Assembly (NCBI RefSeq): GCF_040760005.1
Contig: NZ_CP099760.1
Coordinates: 4,681,501-4,745,500, forward strand
Source: Pseudomonas sp. stari2
GTDB lineage: Bacteria > Pseudomonadota > Gammaproteobacteria > Pseudomonadales > Pseudomonadaceae
DNA length: 64,000 nucleotides
Direction: 5' to 3'
The position numbers and the translations under genes were made by a program. Of the stretch, positions 10,109 through 20,709 are shown piece by piece (position 1 is the stretch's first letter; each line of letters starts with the position of its first letter). Below the pieces are notes generated by a model that was not told where the DNA came from, ran no database searches, and saw only the letters and a program-made list of their open reading frames with translations.

Positions 10109-11146
10109 ATGAAAAAGCGTGTCGCACTGGTGCTGGGCTCCGGTGGCGCCCGGGGCTATGCCCATATCGGGGTCATCGAAGAGATTGAACGGCGTGGTTA
10201 CGACATCGCCTGTATTGCCGGTTGTTCGATGGGCGCCGTGGTCGGCGGAATCTATGCCTCCGGCAAACTCGACGAGTACCGCAACTGGATCGAAGGCCTG
10301 GATTATCTCGATGTGCTGCGGCTGGTGGACGTGAGTTTCCGTCTCGGCGCAATCCGTGGCGAAAAGGTCTTCGGCCAGATCCGCAAGATCGTCGGCGAGG
10401 TCAACATCGAGGAGCTGCGCATCCCCTACACGGCAGTGGCCGCCGACCTTACCAATCAACAGGAAATCTGGTTTCAGGAAGGCTGCCTGCATCAGGCGAT
10501 GCGTGCCTCGGCGGCGATTCCCAGCCTGTTCACGCCGGTGATGCAAGGCAACCGGATGCTGGTGGACGGCGGGATTCTCAACCCGTTGCCGATCGTGCCG
10601 GTGGTGTCGAGCCATTGCGATCTGATCATCGCGGTCAATCTCAACTCGACCAACCAGCGTCATTACAAATTGCCGGTGATCCAGCGGCCTGCCGCGTTTC
10701 GTAGCCGCTTCGACAACCTGATCAGTTCACTCGGTTCGAAGATGCCGTTCCGCCGCACTCAAGCCGAGCAATTGCTGCGACTCGAACAGGAGGCGTTGCG
10801 CGCCGAGGCCGCCGAGATCAACCCGTGGGTCGAAGGTGCGGAGCCTGAAACCCAGCAACCGGCGGCCGCTCCCGAACGTGAAGGCGCCCCGAAATCCGCC
10901 ACCGGTTCGTTCATCATCGATAACGTCGGGCCGGCATCGTTGCTGGACTTGATCAACCAGAGCTTCGAGGTGATGCAGACCTCGCTGGCGCAGTACAAGA
11001 TCGCCGGGTATCCACCGGACATCCTGATCAACGTACCGAAGCGGGTGTGCCGGTTCTTCGAGTTCTACAAGGCGCCGGAGCTGATCGCGCTGGGTCGCGA
11101 GATCGCCCGGGACACCCTCGACCGTTACGAGAGCGAACAGAACTAA
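10109..11146 (+). CDS. Patatin-like phospholipase (RssA-like)
   Basis: A 345-residue patatin-family hydrolase. It shows the oxyanion loop (GSGGARGYAHIG, residues 10-21), the nucleophile elbow GCSMG with Ser40, and the catalytic aspartate in DGG (Asp153). There is no signal peptide, so it is cytoplasmic. After the catalytic domain comes a proline/alanine/glutamate-rich linker and a C-terminal helical part. The start at 10109 has a strong GGGGAGGAAG site; the in-frame ATG at 10004 does not. Its stop overlaps the stop of the convergent kdpE by 4 bases. Confidence 0.88.
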   Translation: MKKRVALVLGSGGARGYAHIGVIEEIERRGYDIACIAGCSMGAVVGGIYASGKLDEYRNWIEGLDYLDVLRLVDVSFRLGAIRGEKVFGQIRKIVGEVNIEELRIPYTAVAADLTNQQEIWFQEGCLHQAMRASAAIPSLFTPVMQGNRMLVDGGILNPLPIVPVVSSHCDLIIAVNLNSTNQRHYKLPVIQRPAAFRSRFDNLISSLGSKMPFRRTQAEQLLRLEQEALRAEAAEINPWVEGAEPETQQPAAAPEREGAPKSATGSFIIDNVGPASLLDLINQSFEVMQTSLAQYKIAGYPPDILINVPKRVCRFFEFYKAPELIALGREIARDTLDRYESEQN

Positions 11147-11841
11147 AGGCTGTTCTCGTTCAACAACCGATAACCAACGCCGGCCTCGGTCACGATGAAC
11201 CGTGGCCGGGTCGGATCGTCCGCCAGTTTCTGCCGCAGATGCCCGACCACGATCCGCAGATAATGACTGTCTTCGGTGTGGGTCGGGCCCCAGATATCCT
11301 TGAGCAATTGCTGCTGGGTGATCACCCGCCCCGGATGCCGCGCCAGTTGCGCCAACACAGCGTATTCCTTGCGGGTCAGAGCGACTTCGACGCCGTCGAG
11401 CAACACGCGGCGATACGCTAGGTCCACGGTCAGCGGGCCGAAATTCAACGCGGCCTGCTGTGCTTCGCCGGACGGCGCCTGACGCAGCAACGCGCGCACC
11501 CGGGCGAGAAATTCCTGAATGCCGAACGGCTTGGTCACGTAGTCATTGGCGCCGCCATCCAGCGCCTGGACTTTTTGCCCTTCGCTGGCGCGCACCGAGA
11601 GCACCAGCACCGGTGCCGTAGCCCACTCGCGAAACTCGCGCAGCACTTGCTGACCGTCCATGTCCGGCAGACCGAGGTCGAGCACCAACAGGTCAGGTTT
11701 ATTCAGCGCCGCATGGGCCAGGCCCTCGGCACCAGTGCCGGCCTCCAGCACTTTGTAGCCTTGCGAGGCGAGGCTGATGCGCAGGAACTTGCGGATCTGC
11801 GGTTCATCATCGATGACCAAAATGGTCGCGGTCTGAGTCAT
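11143..11841 (-). CDS. kdpE: Potassium-responsive response regulator KdpE
   Basis: A 232-residue OmpR-type regulator. The receiver domain (about 5-120) has phosphoacceptor Asp in LLVLDLGLPDMDG and the conserved lysine in NDYVTKPF; the winged-helix DNA-binding domain (about 130-228) includes RKEYAVLAQLARHPGRVITQ. KdpE is phosphorylated by KdpD under potassium limitation and activates kdpFABC. It follows kdpD after 48 bases in the same operon. A matching operator is visible upstream of kdpF. Confidence 0.96.
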   Translation of the reverse strand: MTQTATILVIDDEPQIRKFLRISLASQGYKVLEAGTGAEGLAHAALNKPDLLVLDLGLPDMDGQQVLREFREWATAPVLVLSVRASEGQKVQALDGGANDYVTKPFGIQEFLARVRALLRQAPSGEAQQAALNFGPLTVDLAYRRVLLDGVEVALTRKEYAVLAQLARHPGRVITQQQLLKDIWGPTHTEDSHYLRIVVGHLRQKLADDPTRPRFIVTEAGVGYRLLNENSL

Positions 11842-11889
11842 GAGTTCACATCAACACAAAAGAGTGGCAAGAGAGTAGCGCAGCGCGGA

Positions 11890-14541
11890 TCAGGCTTCAC
11901 CGTCCAACCCCGGTTGTGCCTGCAAAGGAAGGTGCAGGGTGATGCAGGTGCCGCGCCCGTCGATGCCGTCGCCGACACTGATCCGCCCGCCATGGGCGCC
12001 GACCATGCCCTGACAGATCGCCAGCCCCAGGCCGGTGCCCTGCCCGCCGCGATCGCCCCGGGCGGCGGTGTAGAACATGTCGAAAATCTTCGCCCGCTCA
12101 TCGACGGGAATCCCCGGCCCCTCATCGCTGACCGAGAAAAACACCTCGCTGTCATCCGCCCCGGCACGCAGTTGCAGACGGCCGTGGGACGGCGAGAAAC
12201 GCGCGGCGTTTTCCAGCACGTTCACCAGCGCCTGTTCGATCAACGCGGCATGGACGAACAGAAGCGGCAACTCGGCCGGTACGTCGGTGCTGACTTGCAA
12301 TGATGACAATACGGCACGCAGGCGATTGAGCGCACTGCCGACGATGTCCGCCGGCGATACCCAGTCCCGCGCCAGTTTCAGGGCGCCGTGGCCGAGGCGG
12401 GTCATGTCCAGCAGATTCTGAATGTAACGGTCGAGACGTTCGGCTTCATCGCGAGTGCCTTCGAGCAACTCGCGGCGATCCTCCAGCGGGATTGCTTCGC
12501 CGAGTGCCAGCAGGCTGTCGATGCTGCCGCGCATTGACGTCAGCGGCGTGCGCAGATCGTGGGACACCGAAGCCAGCAAGGCGCTGCGCAGTTGTTCGGT
12601 TTCGCCGTGCAGGCGCGCGGCTTCCAGGTCATCGGCCAGTTGCGCTCGGGCCAGTGCCTGAGCGAGTGGCTGGCTCAGTGCGGTCAGTAAGCGGCGGCGT
12701 TGCCCACTCAAAGTCTGACCTTCTTTGGCACACACACCGAGCAGTGCGAGCGGCCCGTCCTCCACCGACAACGGCCACCACCACCAACGCCCGAAAGGCA
12801 ACGTGCCGGTGCCCATGCCCGCCGGTTGATCGTGTTGCCAGGCCCAGTCGGCAGCGGCGCGTTCGGATTCAGTGAACTGCAACGGCCCACCGGTCTCGAC
12901 TTTCCAGCCACCCTGCCCGTCGCGATTGAGCAGGCACAGTTGCAGATCGCTCCAGCCATTGAGGTGCTGTGCGGCGGCGCTGACCACGGCCTGACGGTCG
13001 GTGGCGGCGGTGAGTTTGCGCGAAAGGTCGAGCAGCTCGGTGGTCTCTTCCTGGGTATCGCGCAACGCCTGCAATTGCCGCCGCTGACGCGCCGCCAGGT
13101 TGCCGGTAAGCGCTGCCATCAGCAGGAAGAACAGCAAGGTCAGCACGTCTTCTTCGCGCTGGATAGCGAAGGAAAAATTCGGCGGAATGAACAGAAAGTC
13201 GTAGGTCAGAAACGACAACGCCGCACAAGCCAGCGAAGGCCCCAGACTGCTGCGTACCGCCACCAGCAATACCGCGGCAAGGAACACCAGTGAGATGTTC
13301 GGCAACGGCAATACGCTGGACACCGCCCACGCCAGCGCACTGGCCAACACCGTGGCCACCAGCGCCAGCGCGTAGTCGAACCACACCAGCGTTGGCGCCG
13401 TCCGCAGGCGTGGCGCGTGCTGCTCGTGATCGCTGTCCAGCACGTTGATTTCCAGGCCATGGGACTGACGCAACAATCGCGCTGCCAGACCACCACCGAA
13501 CAAGCACCGGCGCAGACTCGGGCGCGACTGGCCAACCAGCACCAGACTGGCCCGGCGCTCGGTTGCATGCTGAATCAGGGTCTTCGCCACTTCGCCGGCC
13601 CGCAGCAGCACCACTTCCCCGCCAAGCCGTTCGGCCAGTTGCTGGGCGCCTTGCAGGCGCAGCCGCGATTGCTCATCGCGCACACTGCCGTTGTCGACGT
13701 GCACCAGGCTCCACGGCAAATGCCGACGTTGGGCGACACGGCTGGCATGACGCACCAGACGTTCGGCATCGGCATTGCCATCGACGCCGACCAGCAAGCG
13801 TCCGCGCACTGCCGGCGCGGCCTGACCGAGCTTGCGGTAGCCCTGGGCCAGATCGTTGTCGACCTGCGCCGCAGCCGTCTGCATCGCCAGTTCCCGCAAC
13901 GCGGTGAGATTGGTCTGGGTAAAAAACGCATCGATCGCGGCCCGGGCCTGCTCGGGCACGTAGACCTTGCCTTCGCGCAAGCGCTCGAGCAGTTCCCGGG
14001 GCGGCAGGTCGATCAGCAGCAGTTCGTAGGCTTCCTGCAGCACCCAGTCCGGCAGGGTTTCGCGCACCTGCACGCCGGTGATGCCACGCACCTGATCGTT
14101 GAGGCTTTCCAGGTGCTGGACGTTGACCGTGGTGTAGACGTCGATGCCGGCGGCGAGCAGTTCCTGAATGTCCTGCCAGCGTTTGGCGTGGCGACTACCG
14201 GGGGCGTTGCTGTGGGCGAGTTCGTCGACCAGCACCAGTTTCGGTTTTGCTGCGAGCAGACCGTCGAGGTCCATTTCCTCCAGCGTCACGCCACGGTATT
14301 CCGAACGCACCAGCGGCAGTTGCGGCAAGCCGCCGAGCAGCGCTTCGGTTTCGGCGCGTCCGTGGGTTTCGACCACACCGGCGATGACTTTCACGCCCTG
14401 GCGCAGCTGGCTATGGGCGGCCTGCAGCATGGCGAAGGTCTTGCCCACGCCCGGCGCGGCGCCGAGAAAAACCTTGAGCCGGCCGCGTCCGTCGCGGGGC
14501 AGTTCTGCTAACAGCGCGTCGGCGCGGCCGGAGTCACTCAT
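11890..14541 (-). CDS. kdpD: Potassium sensor histidine kinase KdpD
   Basis: An 883-residue KdpD. In order: N-terminal KdpD domain with Walker A (GAAPGVGKT, about residue 27) and Walker B-like VLVDELAHSNAPGSRH; a universal-stress-protein-like domain (about 250-365); four transmembrane helices (about 390-490); a GAF-like region; a HisKA domain with the phosphorylated histidine in SVSHDLRTPLTSMRG; and an ATPase domain (NVLENAARFSPSHG, DEGPGIP, GTGLGLAICQG). It senses potassium limitation and turgor-related cues and phosphorylates KdpE. Full length, 28 bases after kdpC. Confidence 0.96.
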   Translation of the reverse strand: MSDSGRADALLAELPRDGRGRLKVFLGAAPGVGKTFAMLQAAHSQLRQGVKVIAGVVETHGRAETEALLGGLPQLPLVRSEYRGVTLEEMDLDGLLAAKPKLVLVDELAHSNAPGSRHAKRWQDIQELLAAGIDVYTTVNVQHLESLNDQVRGITGVQVRETLPDWVLQEAYELLLIDLPPRELLERLREGKVYVPEQARAAIDAFFTQTNLTALRELAMQTAAAQVDNDLAQGYRKLGQAAPAVRGRLLVGVDGNADAERLVRHASRVAQRRHLPWSLVHVDNGSVRDEQSRLRLQGAQQLAERLGGEVVLLRAGEVAKTLIQHATERRASLVLVGQSRPSLRRCLFGGGLAARLLRQSHGLEINVLDSDHEQHAPRLRTAPTLVWFDYALALVATVLASALAWAVSSVLPLPNISLVFLAAVLLVAVRSSLGPSLACAALSFLTYDFLFIPPNFSFAIQREEDVLTLLFFLLMAALTGNLAARQRRQLQALRDTQEETTELLDLSRKLTAATDRQAVVSAAAQHLNGWSDLQLCLLNRDGQGGWKVETGGPLQFTESERAAADWAWQHDQPAGMGTGTLPFGRWWWWPLSVEDGPLALLGVCAKEGQTLSGQRRRLLTALSQPLAQALARAQLADDLEAARLHGETEQLRSALLASVSHDLRTPLTSMRGSIDSLLALGEAIPLEDRRELLEGTRDEAERLDRYIQNLLDMTRLGHGALKLARDWVSPADIVGSALNRLRAVLSSLQVSTDVPAELPLLFVHAALIEQALVNVLENAARFSPSHGRLQLRAGADDSEVFFSVSDEGPGIPVDERAKIFDMFYTAARGDRGGQGTGLGLAICQGMVGAHGGRISVGDGIDGRGTCITLHLPLQAQPGLDGEA

Positions 14542-14569
14542 GCTTGAAGCTCTCTTCCTGAAGGATTCA

Positions 14570-15115
14570 TTACCGCTTTTCCAGCGCCATGTTCAACGCC
14601 AGCACATTCACCACCGGCGGCCCCACCAGCGGCTGTTCGATGTGGGCGTCGAGCAACTGTTGCAAGGTCGCCACCGGCAAGTTGCGCGCGTGGGCGACAC
14701 GCGCCAGTTGATAGGCAATCGCGGCCGGTGGCAAGTGCGGATCGAGACCGCTGCCGGACGTAGTCAGCAGCGCCAGCGGCACCGGGCCCTGACCGGGCAC
14801 CAGCAGTTTGTTGGCGTCATCGATCACCCGAGTGGCCAGTGCCGGATTACTCGGCGCCAGGTTGCTCGCGCTGCTCGACACGGTGGCAAAGGCACCGGCC
14901 GACGGACGTGGATGAAACCACGCATCGCCGACAAAATCCTGAGCAATCAGGGACGAGCCGCGCACCTTGCCTTCGGCATCGCGCACCAGGCTGCCGTTGG
15001 CCTGCTCGGGGAATGCGACTTGCGCAACACCGGTGACCACCAGCGGATAGGCAACGCCGGTGACCAGGGTCATCAGCACCAGCAGGCTCAGGGCCGGACG
15101 TAACAATGTGGACAT
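14570..15115 (-). CDS. kdpC: Potassium-transporting ATPase subunit KdpC
   Basis: 181 residues with one N-terminal transmembrane helix (about 8-30) and a periplasmic domain containing the family motifs [20 protein letters not shown] and [13 protein letters not shown]. KdpC stabilises the KdpFABC complex and raises its potassium affinity. The start at 15115 has GAGGAG upstream; the 15-residue longer open frame is not needed. It lies 57 bases after kdpB. Confidence 0.96.
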   Translation of the reverse strand: MSTLLRPALSLLVLMTLVTGVAYPLVVTGVAQVAFPEQANGSLVRDAEGKVRGSSLIAQDFVGDAWFHPRPSAGAFATVSSSASNLAPSNPALATRVIDDANKLLVPGQGPVPLALLTTSGSGLDPHLPPAAIAYQLARVAHARNLPVATLQQLLDAHIEQPLVGPPVVNVLALNMALEKR

Positions 15116-15172
15116 TTCAGACTCCTCGAATTCGGGCTTAAAGCGGTGTGCCCGGCACACCGCTGTTCAGGG

Positions 15173-17239
15173 TCAAACCAGATGCAACGCTGTCAGCAAC
15201 ATGTCGATCGCCTTGATCCCCACGAACGGCACCAGAATCCCGCCCAGGCCATAGATCAGCAGGTTGCGTCGCAGCAACGCCGCCGCATTCGCCGCCTGCA
15301 CCCGCACGCCGCGCAGGGCCAGCGGGATCAGCACGACGATGATCAAAGCGTTAAAGACGATGGCCGACAGGATCGCGCTCTGCGGGCTGCTCAAGTGCAT
15401 GATGTTCAGCACGCCCAGTTGCGGGTAGATCGCAGCGAACAGTGCCGGCAGGATCGCGAAGTACTTGGCCACGTCGTTGGCGATGGAAAAGGTCGTCAAT
15501 GCGCCGCGAGTCACCAGCAGTTCCTTGCCGATCTGCACCACATCCAGCAGCTTGGTCGGGTCGCTGTCGAGATCGACCATGTTGGCCGCTTCACGCGCCG
15601 CCTGAGTGCCGTCGTTCATCGCCATGCCGACGTCAGCCTGGGCCAGCGCCGGGGCATCGTTGGCACCGTCGCCGCACATCGCGACCAGGCGACCGTCGTT
15701 TTGCTCGTGACGGATGCGCGCCAGTTTCTTCTCTGGCGTCGCTTCGGCCAGTACATCGTCGACGCCTGCTTCAGCGGCAATCGCGGCGGCGGTCAGCGGG
15801 TTGTCGCCGGTGACCATCACCGTGCGGATCCCCAGTTTGCGCAGCTCGGCGAAACGCTCGCGGATGCCCGGCTTGACCACGTCTTTCAAGTGGATGACAC
15901 CGAGCAGTTTGCCGTCGGCACAGACCAGCAGCGGGGTGCCGCCGCTCTGGGCAATCTTGTCGATTTCCCGGGACAGCGCCGGCGCCAGATCCTTGCGTTG
16001 TTGACCGAGGAACGCCAGCAGCGAATCCACCGCGCCCTTGCGGAATACACGGCCCTGATAGTCGACACCGGACAAGCGTGTTTCCGCACTGAACGGCACC
16101 GCAGTCAACACATCCAGCGCAGGTTCCGTTTGCGGATGCAGGCCACGCAGGTACTCGACGATGGACTTGCCTTCGGCGGTTTCATCGGCGAGCGAAGCGA
16201 ACAGCGCGCCTTCGGCCAGCTCGCGACCACTCACGCCGGGAGCGGCATACACCGCGCTGCAACGACGGTTGCCGAAGGTGATGGTGCCGGTCTTGTCCAG
16301 CAGCAACACGTGCACATCACCCGCTGCTTCCACTGCACGACCGGACTTGGCAATCACGTTCAGGCGCACCAGACGATCCATCCCGGCGATACCGATCGCT
16401 GACAACAGGCCGCCGATAGTGGTCGGAATCAGCGTGACCAACAGCGCCACCAGGAACACCAGCGGCAGGCTGCCGTTGGCAAAGTGGGCGAACGGTTGCA
16501 GGGTCACAACCACCAGCAGGAAGATCAGGGTCAGACCGATCAGCAGGATGTCCAGCGCCACTTCGTTCGGGGTCTTCTGGCGTTTGGCGCCTTCGACCAG
16601 CGCGATCATGCGGTCCAGAGTCGATTCGCCGGGGTTGGCGGTGATCTTCACCAGCAGCCAGTCGGACACCAACCGCGTGTTGCCGGTGACCGCAGAACGG
16701 TCGCCGCCGGACTCGCGGATCACGGGAGCCGATTCACCGGTAATCGCCGCTTCGTTGACCGCCGCGATGCCTTCGATGACCTCGCCGTCACCGGGGATCA
16801 TCTCCCCGGCTTCAACGCGCACCACATCACCCTTGCGCAGGCTGGCGGCGGGCACCACCTGGAAGCTGCCGTTGGCCAGTTTGCGTCGGGCGCTCAGGCC
16901 TTCGCTGCCAGCCTTGAGGCTGTCGGCGCGGGCCTTGCCACGGCCTTCGGCCAGCGCTTCGGCGAAGTTGGCGAACACCACGGTGAACCACAGCCACAGG
17001 GCGATTTGCGCCGCGACGAAGGTCGGCACGACGTTGTCCGGGATGAAGCACAACACGGTGGTGAAAATCGCGGTCAATTCGACCACCAGCATCACTGGAG
17101 AGCGCACCAACTGGCGTGGGTCGAGCTTGACGAACGCTTGCACCAGCGCCGGACGCCACAGGGCGCTGATCGCGGTTTTGGGCGCTTCTGCCGACTTGGC
17201 AACTACCGCTGGTTTTGAAGCTGGAACATGCATATTCAT
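15173..17239 (-). CDS. kdpB: Potassium-transporting P-type ATPase subunit KdpB
   Basis: A 688-residue P-type ATPase. It has the actuator motif [11 protein letters not shown], the phosphorylation motif [14 protein letters not shown], the nucleotide-binding domain and the hinge motif [14 protein letters not shown], with transmembrane helices before and after these domains. It hydrolyses ATP to drive potassium uptake through KdpA. It starts 10 bases after the kdpA stop and is tightly coupled in the operon. Confidence 0.97.
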   Translation of the reverse strand: MNMHVPASKPAVVAKSAEAPKTAISALWRPALVQAFVKLDPRQLVRSPVMLVVELTAIFTTVLCFIPDNVVPTFVAAQIALWLWFTVVFANFAEALAEGRGKARADSLKAGSEGLSARRKLANGSFQVVPAASLRKGDVVRVEAGEMIPGDGEVIEGIAAVNEAAITGESAPVIRESGGDRSAVTGNTRLVSDWLLVKITANPGESTLDRMIALVEGAKRQKTPNEVALDILLIGLTLIFLLVVVTLQPFAHFANGSLPLVFLVALLVTLIPTTIGGLLSAIGIAGMDRLVRLNVIAKSGRAVEAAGDVHVLLLDKTGTITFGNRRCSAVYAAPGVSGRELAEGALFASLADETAEGKSIVEYLRGLHPQTEPALDVLTAVPFSAETRLSGVDYQGRVFRKGAVDSLLAFLGQQRKDLAPALSREIDKIAQSGGTPLLVCADGKLLGVIHLKDVVKPGIRERFAELRKLGIRTVMVTGDNPLTAAAIAAEAGVDDVLAEATPEKKLARIRHEQNDGRLVAMCGDGANDAPALAQADVGMAMNDGTQAAREAANMVDLDSDPTKLLDVVQIGKELLVTRGALTTFSIANDVAKYFAILPALFAAIYPQLGVLNIMHLSSPQSAILSAIVFNALIIVVLIPLALRGVRVQAANAAALLRRNLLIYGLGGILVPFVGIKAIDMLLTALHLV

Positions 17240-17249
17240 GATGGATTCC

Positions 17250-18944
17250 TTAGAAGCCCATGCTCAGGTGTTCGGCAATCGGGCCGAGCGCCAGGGTCGG
17301 CAAGAAGGTCAGGCCGCCCACCAGCAAAATGGTCACGGTCAACAGGGTCACGAACAACGGGCCGTGGGTCGGGAAGCTGTTCTGGCCGATCGGTGCGGTT
17401 TTCTTCATCGCCAGGCTGCCGGCCAGGGCCAGTACCGGGAGGATGTAACCGAAGCGACCGATCAACATGCCCAAGCCCAGCATCAGGTTGTGGAACGGGG
17501 TGTTGGCACTCAGGCCACCGAACGCCGAACCGTTGTTGGCACTGGCCGAGGTGTAGGCGTACAGCAACTGGCTGAAACCGTGGGGGCCGGGGTTGCTGAT
17601 GGTCGCCGCCGGGCCAGGCAGGGCAGCGGCAATCGCGCCCAGCACCAGCACGCCAACCGGCATCACCAGCAGGGTCACGACCAGCAGTTGCACTTCGCGG
17701 GCCTGGAGTTTCTTGCCGAGGTATTCCGGGGTGCGGCCGATCATCAGGCCGGCGAGGAACACCGCGATCAGCACGTTCAGCAACATGCCGTAGAGCCCGG
17801 CACCGACGCCGCCGAAGATCACTTCGCCGACCATCATGTTGACCAGCGCGACCATGCCGCTGAGCGGGTTGAGGCTGTCATGCATGCCGTTGACCGAACC
17901 GTTCGAGGCTGCGGTGGTGGTCACCGACCAGAGCACGGTGGCAGTGGTGCCGAAACGCGATTCCTTGCCTTCCAGCGGTGCGGTCTGTTCGACGGCCACG
18001 TTATTCAGCGCAGGGTTCGGCTGATACTCGGCCCACAGCGAAGTAGCGCCGCCGATCAGGAACAGCGCGAGCATGCAGCCGATGATGGCGCGGCTCTGAC
18101 GCAGGTCCTTGACGTAGTGACCGAAGGTGAACACCAGCGCCACCGGGATCAGGATGATCGAGGTGACTTCGAACAGGTTGCTCCACGCGGTCGGGTTCTC
18201 GAACGGATGCGCCGAGTTGACGCCGAAGAAACCACCGCCGTTGGTGCCCAGTTGCTTGATCGCAATCTGGCTGGCTGCGGGGCCGAGCGGGATTACTTGA
18301 TCGACGCCTTGCATCGTCACCGCATTCACATATTGCGCGAAGGTCTGTGGCACGCCCTGCCACACCAGGTACAGCGCCAGCAACAGACACAGCGGCAGCA
18401 GACCGTAGAGGGTGGCGCGGGTCATGTCGGCCCAGAAGTTGCCCAGGGTCTTGGTGGATTTGCGACCGATGCCACGGCACAACGCGACGAGCACGGCAAG
18501 ACCGGTGGCGGCGCTGACGAAGTTCTGCACGGTGAGGCCGACCATCTGGCTCAGGTAGCTGAGGGTCGCTTCACCGCTGTAGGACTGCCAGTTGGTGTTG
18601 GTCATGAAGCTGACGGCGGTGTTGAACGCCTGGGTCCACTCCTGGCCCGGCAGGTTTTGCGGGTTCAGCGGCAGGTGATCCTGGAACAACAGGATCGCGA
18701 ACAGCAACAGGAAACCCGCGAGGTTGAACGCCAGCAGCGCCAGCGTGTACTTCTGCCAGCTCTGTTCGGCTTGCGGATCGACCCCGGCAATTCGGTAACA
18801 GCCGCGCTCGACCGGGCCGAGAATCGGCGTCAGCCAGGTGCGCTGACCTTCCATCACCTTGTAGTAGAAGCGCCCGAGGAACGGCGCCGGCAGCAACACC
18901 AACGCGAAAAACGCGAGGATCTGCCAATAGTCATAACTGTGCAT
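17250..18944 (-). CDS. kdpA: Potassium-transporting ATPase channel subunit KdpA
   Basis: A 564-residue integral membrane protein homologous to potassium channels, with four repeats each bearing a selectivity-filter-like loop: [41 protein letters not shown] and [15 protein letters not shown]. It binds and conducts potassium for uptake. The true start is the ATG at 18944 (MHSYDYWQI), 8 bases after the kdpF stop; the open frame extends 64 codons further upstream but runs through kdpF and its leader. Confidence 0.96.
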   Translation of the reverse strand: MHSYDYWQILAFFALVLLPAPFLGRFYYKVMEGQRTWLTPILGPVERGCYRIAGVDPQAEQSWQKYTLALLAFNLAGFLLLFAILLFQDHLPLNPQNLPGQEWTQAFNTAVSFMTNTNWQSYSGEATLSYLSQMVGLTVQNFVSAATGLAVLVALCRGIGRKSTKTLGNFWADMTRATLYGLLPLCLLLALYLVWQGVPQTFAQYVNAVTMQGVDQVIPLGPAASQIAIKQLGTNGGGFFGVNSAHPFENPTAWSNLFEVTSIILIPVALVFTFGHYVKDLRQSRAIIGCMLALFLIGGATSLWAEYQPNPALNNVAVEQTAPLEGKESRFGTTATVLWSVTTTAASNGSVNGMHDSLNPLSGMVALVNMMVGEVIFGGVGAGLYGMLLNVLIAVFLAGLMIGRTPEYLGKKLQAREVQLLVVTLLVMPVGVLVLGAIAAALPGPAATISNPGPHGFSQLLYAYTSASANNGSAFGGLSANTPFHNLMLGLGMLIGRFGYILPVLALAGSLAMKKTAPIGQNSFPTHGPLFVTLLTVTILLVGGLTFLPTLALGPIAEHLSMGF

Positions 18945-18952
18945 AGCCGCTC

Positions 18953-19042
18953 CTAGTTCCGGTCCGCGCGCAACAGCGCAACCAACAGATAAATGAACAG
19001 CCCCACTGCCAGCAGCAGGGACACCCCGTCCAGAACGCTCAT
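18953..19042 (-). CDS. kdpF: KdpF, 29-residue membrane subunit
   Basis: A short frame reading MSVLDGVSLLLAVGLFIYLL and ending in LLRADRN, with one transmembrane helix. Length and sequence match KdpF, the small lipid-like stabiliser of the KdpFABC complex. The ATG at 19042 has GGAGATC 5 bases upstream. It is the first gene of the kdp operon and is shorter than common gene-calling cut-offs, so it is easily missed. Confidence 0.92.
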   Translation of the reverse strand: MSVLDGVSLLLAVGLFIYLLVALLRADRN

Positions 19043-19123
19043 GGAAGATCTCCGTGTTACGGCTTATTGCCGCGTGTGGAGGCATTGTCGGAAAGGAGGC
19101 TGTAAAGGAACGAGACCGAGGGT

Positions 19124-19150
19124 GCGGGCGGGGCATAAAGAATGCGTAAA
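19124..19150 (-). promoter_or_regulatory. Predicted KdpE operator upstream of kdpF
   Basis: On the reverse strand this reads TTTACGCATTCTTTATG (19150-19134) followed by a C/G-rich run ending at 19124. From memory, this two-TTTA arrangement plus a CCCCGCCCG tail closely resembles the E. coli KdpE binding site at kdpFABC. It lies about 80-110 bases before the kdpF start codon, where an activator site is expected. Binding is inferred, not shown. Confidence 0.7.
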
Positions 19151-19157
19151 GAGTGGG

Positions 19158-19174
19158 TTTATGCCTTCTTTACG
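19158..19174 (+). promoter_or_regulatory. Second KdpE-like site on the opposite strand
   Basis: The 17 bases TTTATGCCTTCTTTACG match the kdpF-side core at 14 of 17 positions but lie on the other strand, 7 bases from it, facing the divergent permease gene. The GC-rich tail of the first site is missing here. It may be a second KdpE half of a dyad, or it could let KdpE influence the permease. Confidence 0.5.
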
Positions 19175-19344
19175 ACTGCTCCCGATGGCCGACGCACCTG
19201 ACTGGCGCACAGAAATGTGGCTATCGAGTAGCGAACATCCCCGATACGACAGCTTTCAGCCCATTGCGACCCGCCAATACAAAATGGCACGCCCACTGCA
19301 CACGCCCTCCCCCGAGCTTTCCAAACCGTTCAGGGAGCAAACGC

Positions 19345-20709
19345 ATGAACACACAACTCAAACCCACGCTGGGCACATTGCACCTGTGGGGCATTGCGGT
19401 GGGGCTGGTGATTTCCGGGGAGTATTTCGGCTGGAGTTATGGCTGGGGCGTCGCCGGAACATTGGGCTTTCTGGTGACCTCGTTCATGGTCGCGACCATG
19501 TACACCTGCTTCATTTTCAGCTTCACCGAACTGACCACGGCGATCCCGCATGCGGGCGGGCCGTTTGCCTACAGTCGCCGGGCTTTTGGTGAAAAGGGCG
19601 GATTGATCGCCGGATTGGCAACGCTGATCGAATTCGTTTTTGCCCCACCGGCGATTGCGCTGGCGATTGGCGCCTATCTGAACGTACAGTTTCCGGCCCT
19701 CGATCCGAAACACGCAGCGGTTGGTGCATACATCGTGTTCATGGGCCTGAACATTCTTGGTGTGAAACTGGCCGCGACCTTCGAGTTGATCGTCTGCGTG
19801 CTGGCCGTCGCCGAGTTGCTGGTGTTCATGGGCGTGGTCGCACCCGCCTTCAGCTTCAGCAACTTCGCCCTCAATGGCTGGGCCGGCGCGGACGTGTTCG
19901 GCGCACCGGCGATCGCCGGGATGTTCGCGGCGATTCCGTTTGCGATCTGGTTCTTCCTCGCGATTGAAGGCGCGGCCATGGCGGCAGAAGAAGCCAAGGA
20001 TCCGAAACGCACGATTCCCAAGGCTTACATCAGCGGCATCCTGACCCTGGTGCTGCTGGCCATGGGCGTGATGTTCTTTGCCGGCGGCGTCGGCGACTGG
20101 CGCACCCTGTCGAACATCAACGATCCGCTGCCGCAGGCGATGAAAGCGGTGGTCGGCGACAATTCCGGCTGGCTGCACATGCTGGTGTGGATCGGTCTGT
20201 TCGGGCTGGTGGCGAGTTTCCACGGGATCATTCTCGGCTACTCGCGGCAGTTCTTCGCCCTCGCCCGTGCCGGTTACCTGCCCGCCTCGCTGGCGAAGCT
20301 GTCGCGCTTCCAGACGCCGCACCGGGCGATCATCGCCGGCGGAATCATCGGCATTGCCGCCGTTTACAGCGACGGCCTGATCAACCTCGGCGGCATGACC
20401 CTCACTGCCGCAATGATCACCATGGCCGTGTTCGGCGCCATCGTGATGTACATCATGAGCATGCTCAGTCTGTTCAAGCTGCGCAAAAGCGAACCGAATC
20501 TGGAGCGGACTTTCCGCGCGCCGTGCTACCCATTGATCCCGTTCATTGCGCTGGTGCTGGCGGTGGTGTGCCTGGTGGCAATGGCCTGGTTCAACGCACT
20601 GATCGGGCTGATCTTCCTCGGTTTCATGGCGGTCGGCTTCGGCTATTTCCTGCTCACTGGCCAGTTGCGCGCGAACGCGCCAGCCGACGCGATGCTGACC
20701 GGTCAATAG
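19345..20709 (+). CDS. Ethanolamine-type APC permease
   Basis: A 454-residue amino acid/polyamine/organocation permease with about 12 transmembrane helices. The N-terminal helix (GIAVGLVISGEYFGWSYGWG) and the segment EGAAMAAEEAKDPKRTIPKA match the ethanolamine permease (Eat) subfamily. Expected role: ethanolamine, or a related amine, uptake across the inner membrane. No eutBC ammonia-lyase genes are adjacent. The start at 19345 has AGGGAG 8 bases upstream; the longer open frame is not supported. It diverges from kdpF across the KdpE-like dyad. Confidence 0.8.
   Translation: MNTQLKPTLGTLHLWGIAVGLVISGEYFGWSYGWGVAGTLGFLVTSFMVATMYTCFIFSFTELTTAIPHAGGPFAYSRRAFGEKGGLIAGLATLIEFVFAPPAIALAIGAYLNVQFPALDPKHAAVGAYIVFMGLNILGVKLAATFELIVCVLAVAELLVFMGVVAPAFSFSNFALNGWAGADVFGAPAIAGMFAAIPFAIWFFLAIEGAAMAAEEAKDPKRTIPKAYISGILTLVLLAMGVMFFAGGVGDWRTLSNINDPLPQAMKAVVGDNSGWLHMLVWIGLFGLVASFHGIILGYSRQFFALARAGYLPASLAKLSRFQTPHRAIIAGGIIGIAAVYSDGLINLGGMTLTAAMITMAVFGAIVMYIMSMLSLFKLRKSEPNLERTFRAPCYPLIPFIALVLAVVCLVAMAWFNALIGLIFLGFMAVGFGYFLLTGQLRANAPADAMLTGQ

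Noticed and set aside
16161..18956. A 931-codon forward open frame opposite kdpB and kdpA
   Set aside because: It is antisense to two unmistakable genes, low in recognisable motifs and rich in Gln/His/Arg, the usual look of a high-GC shadow frame.
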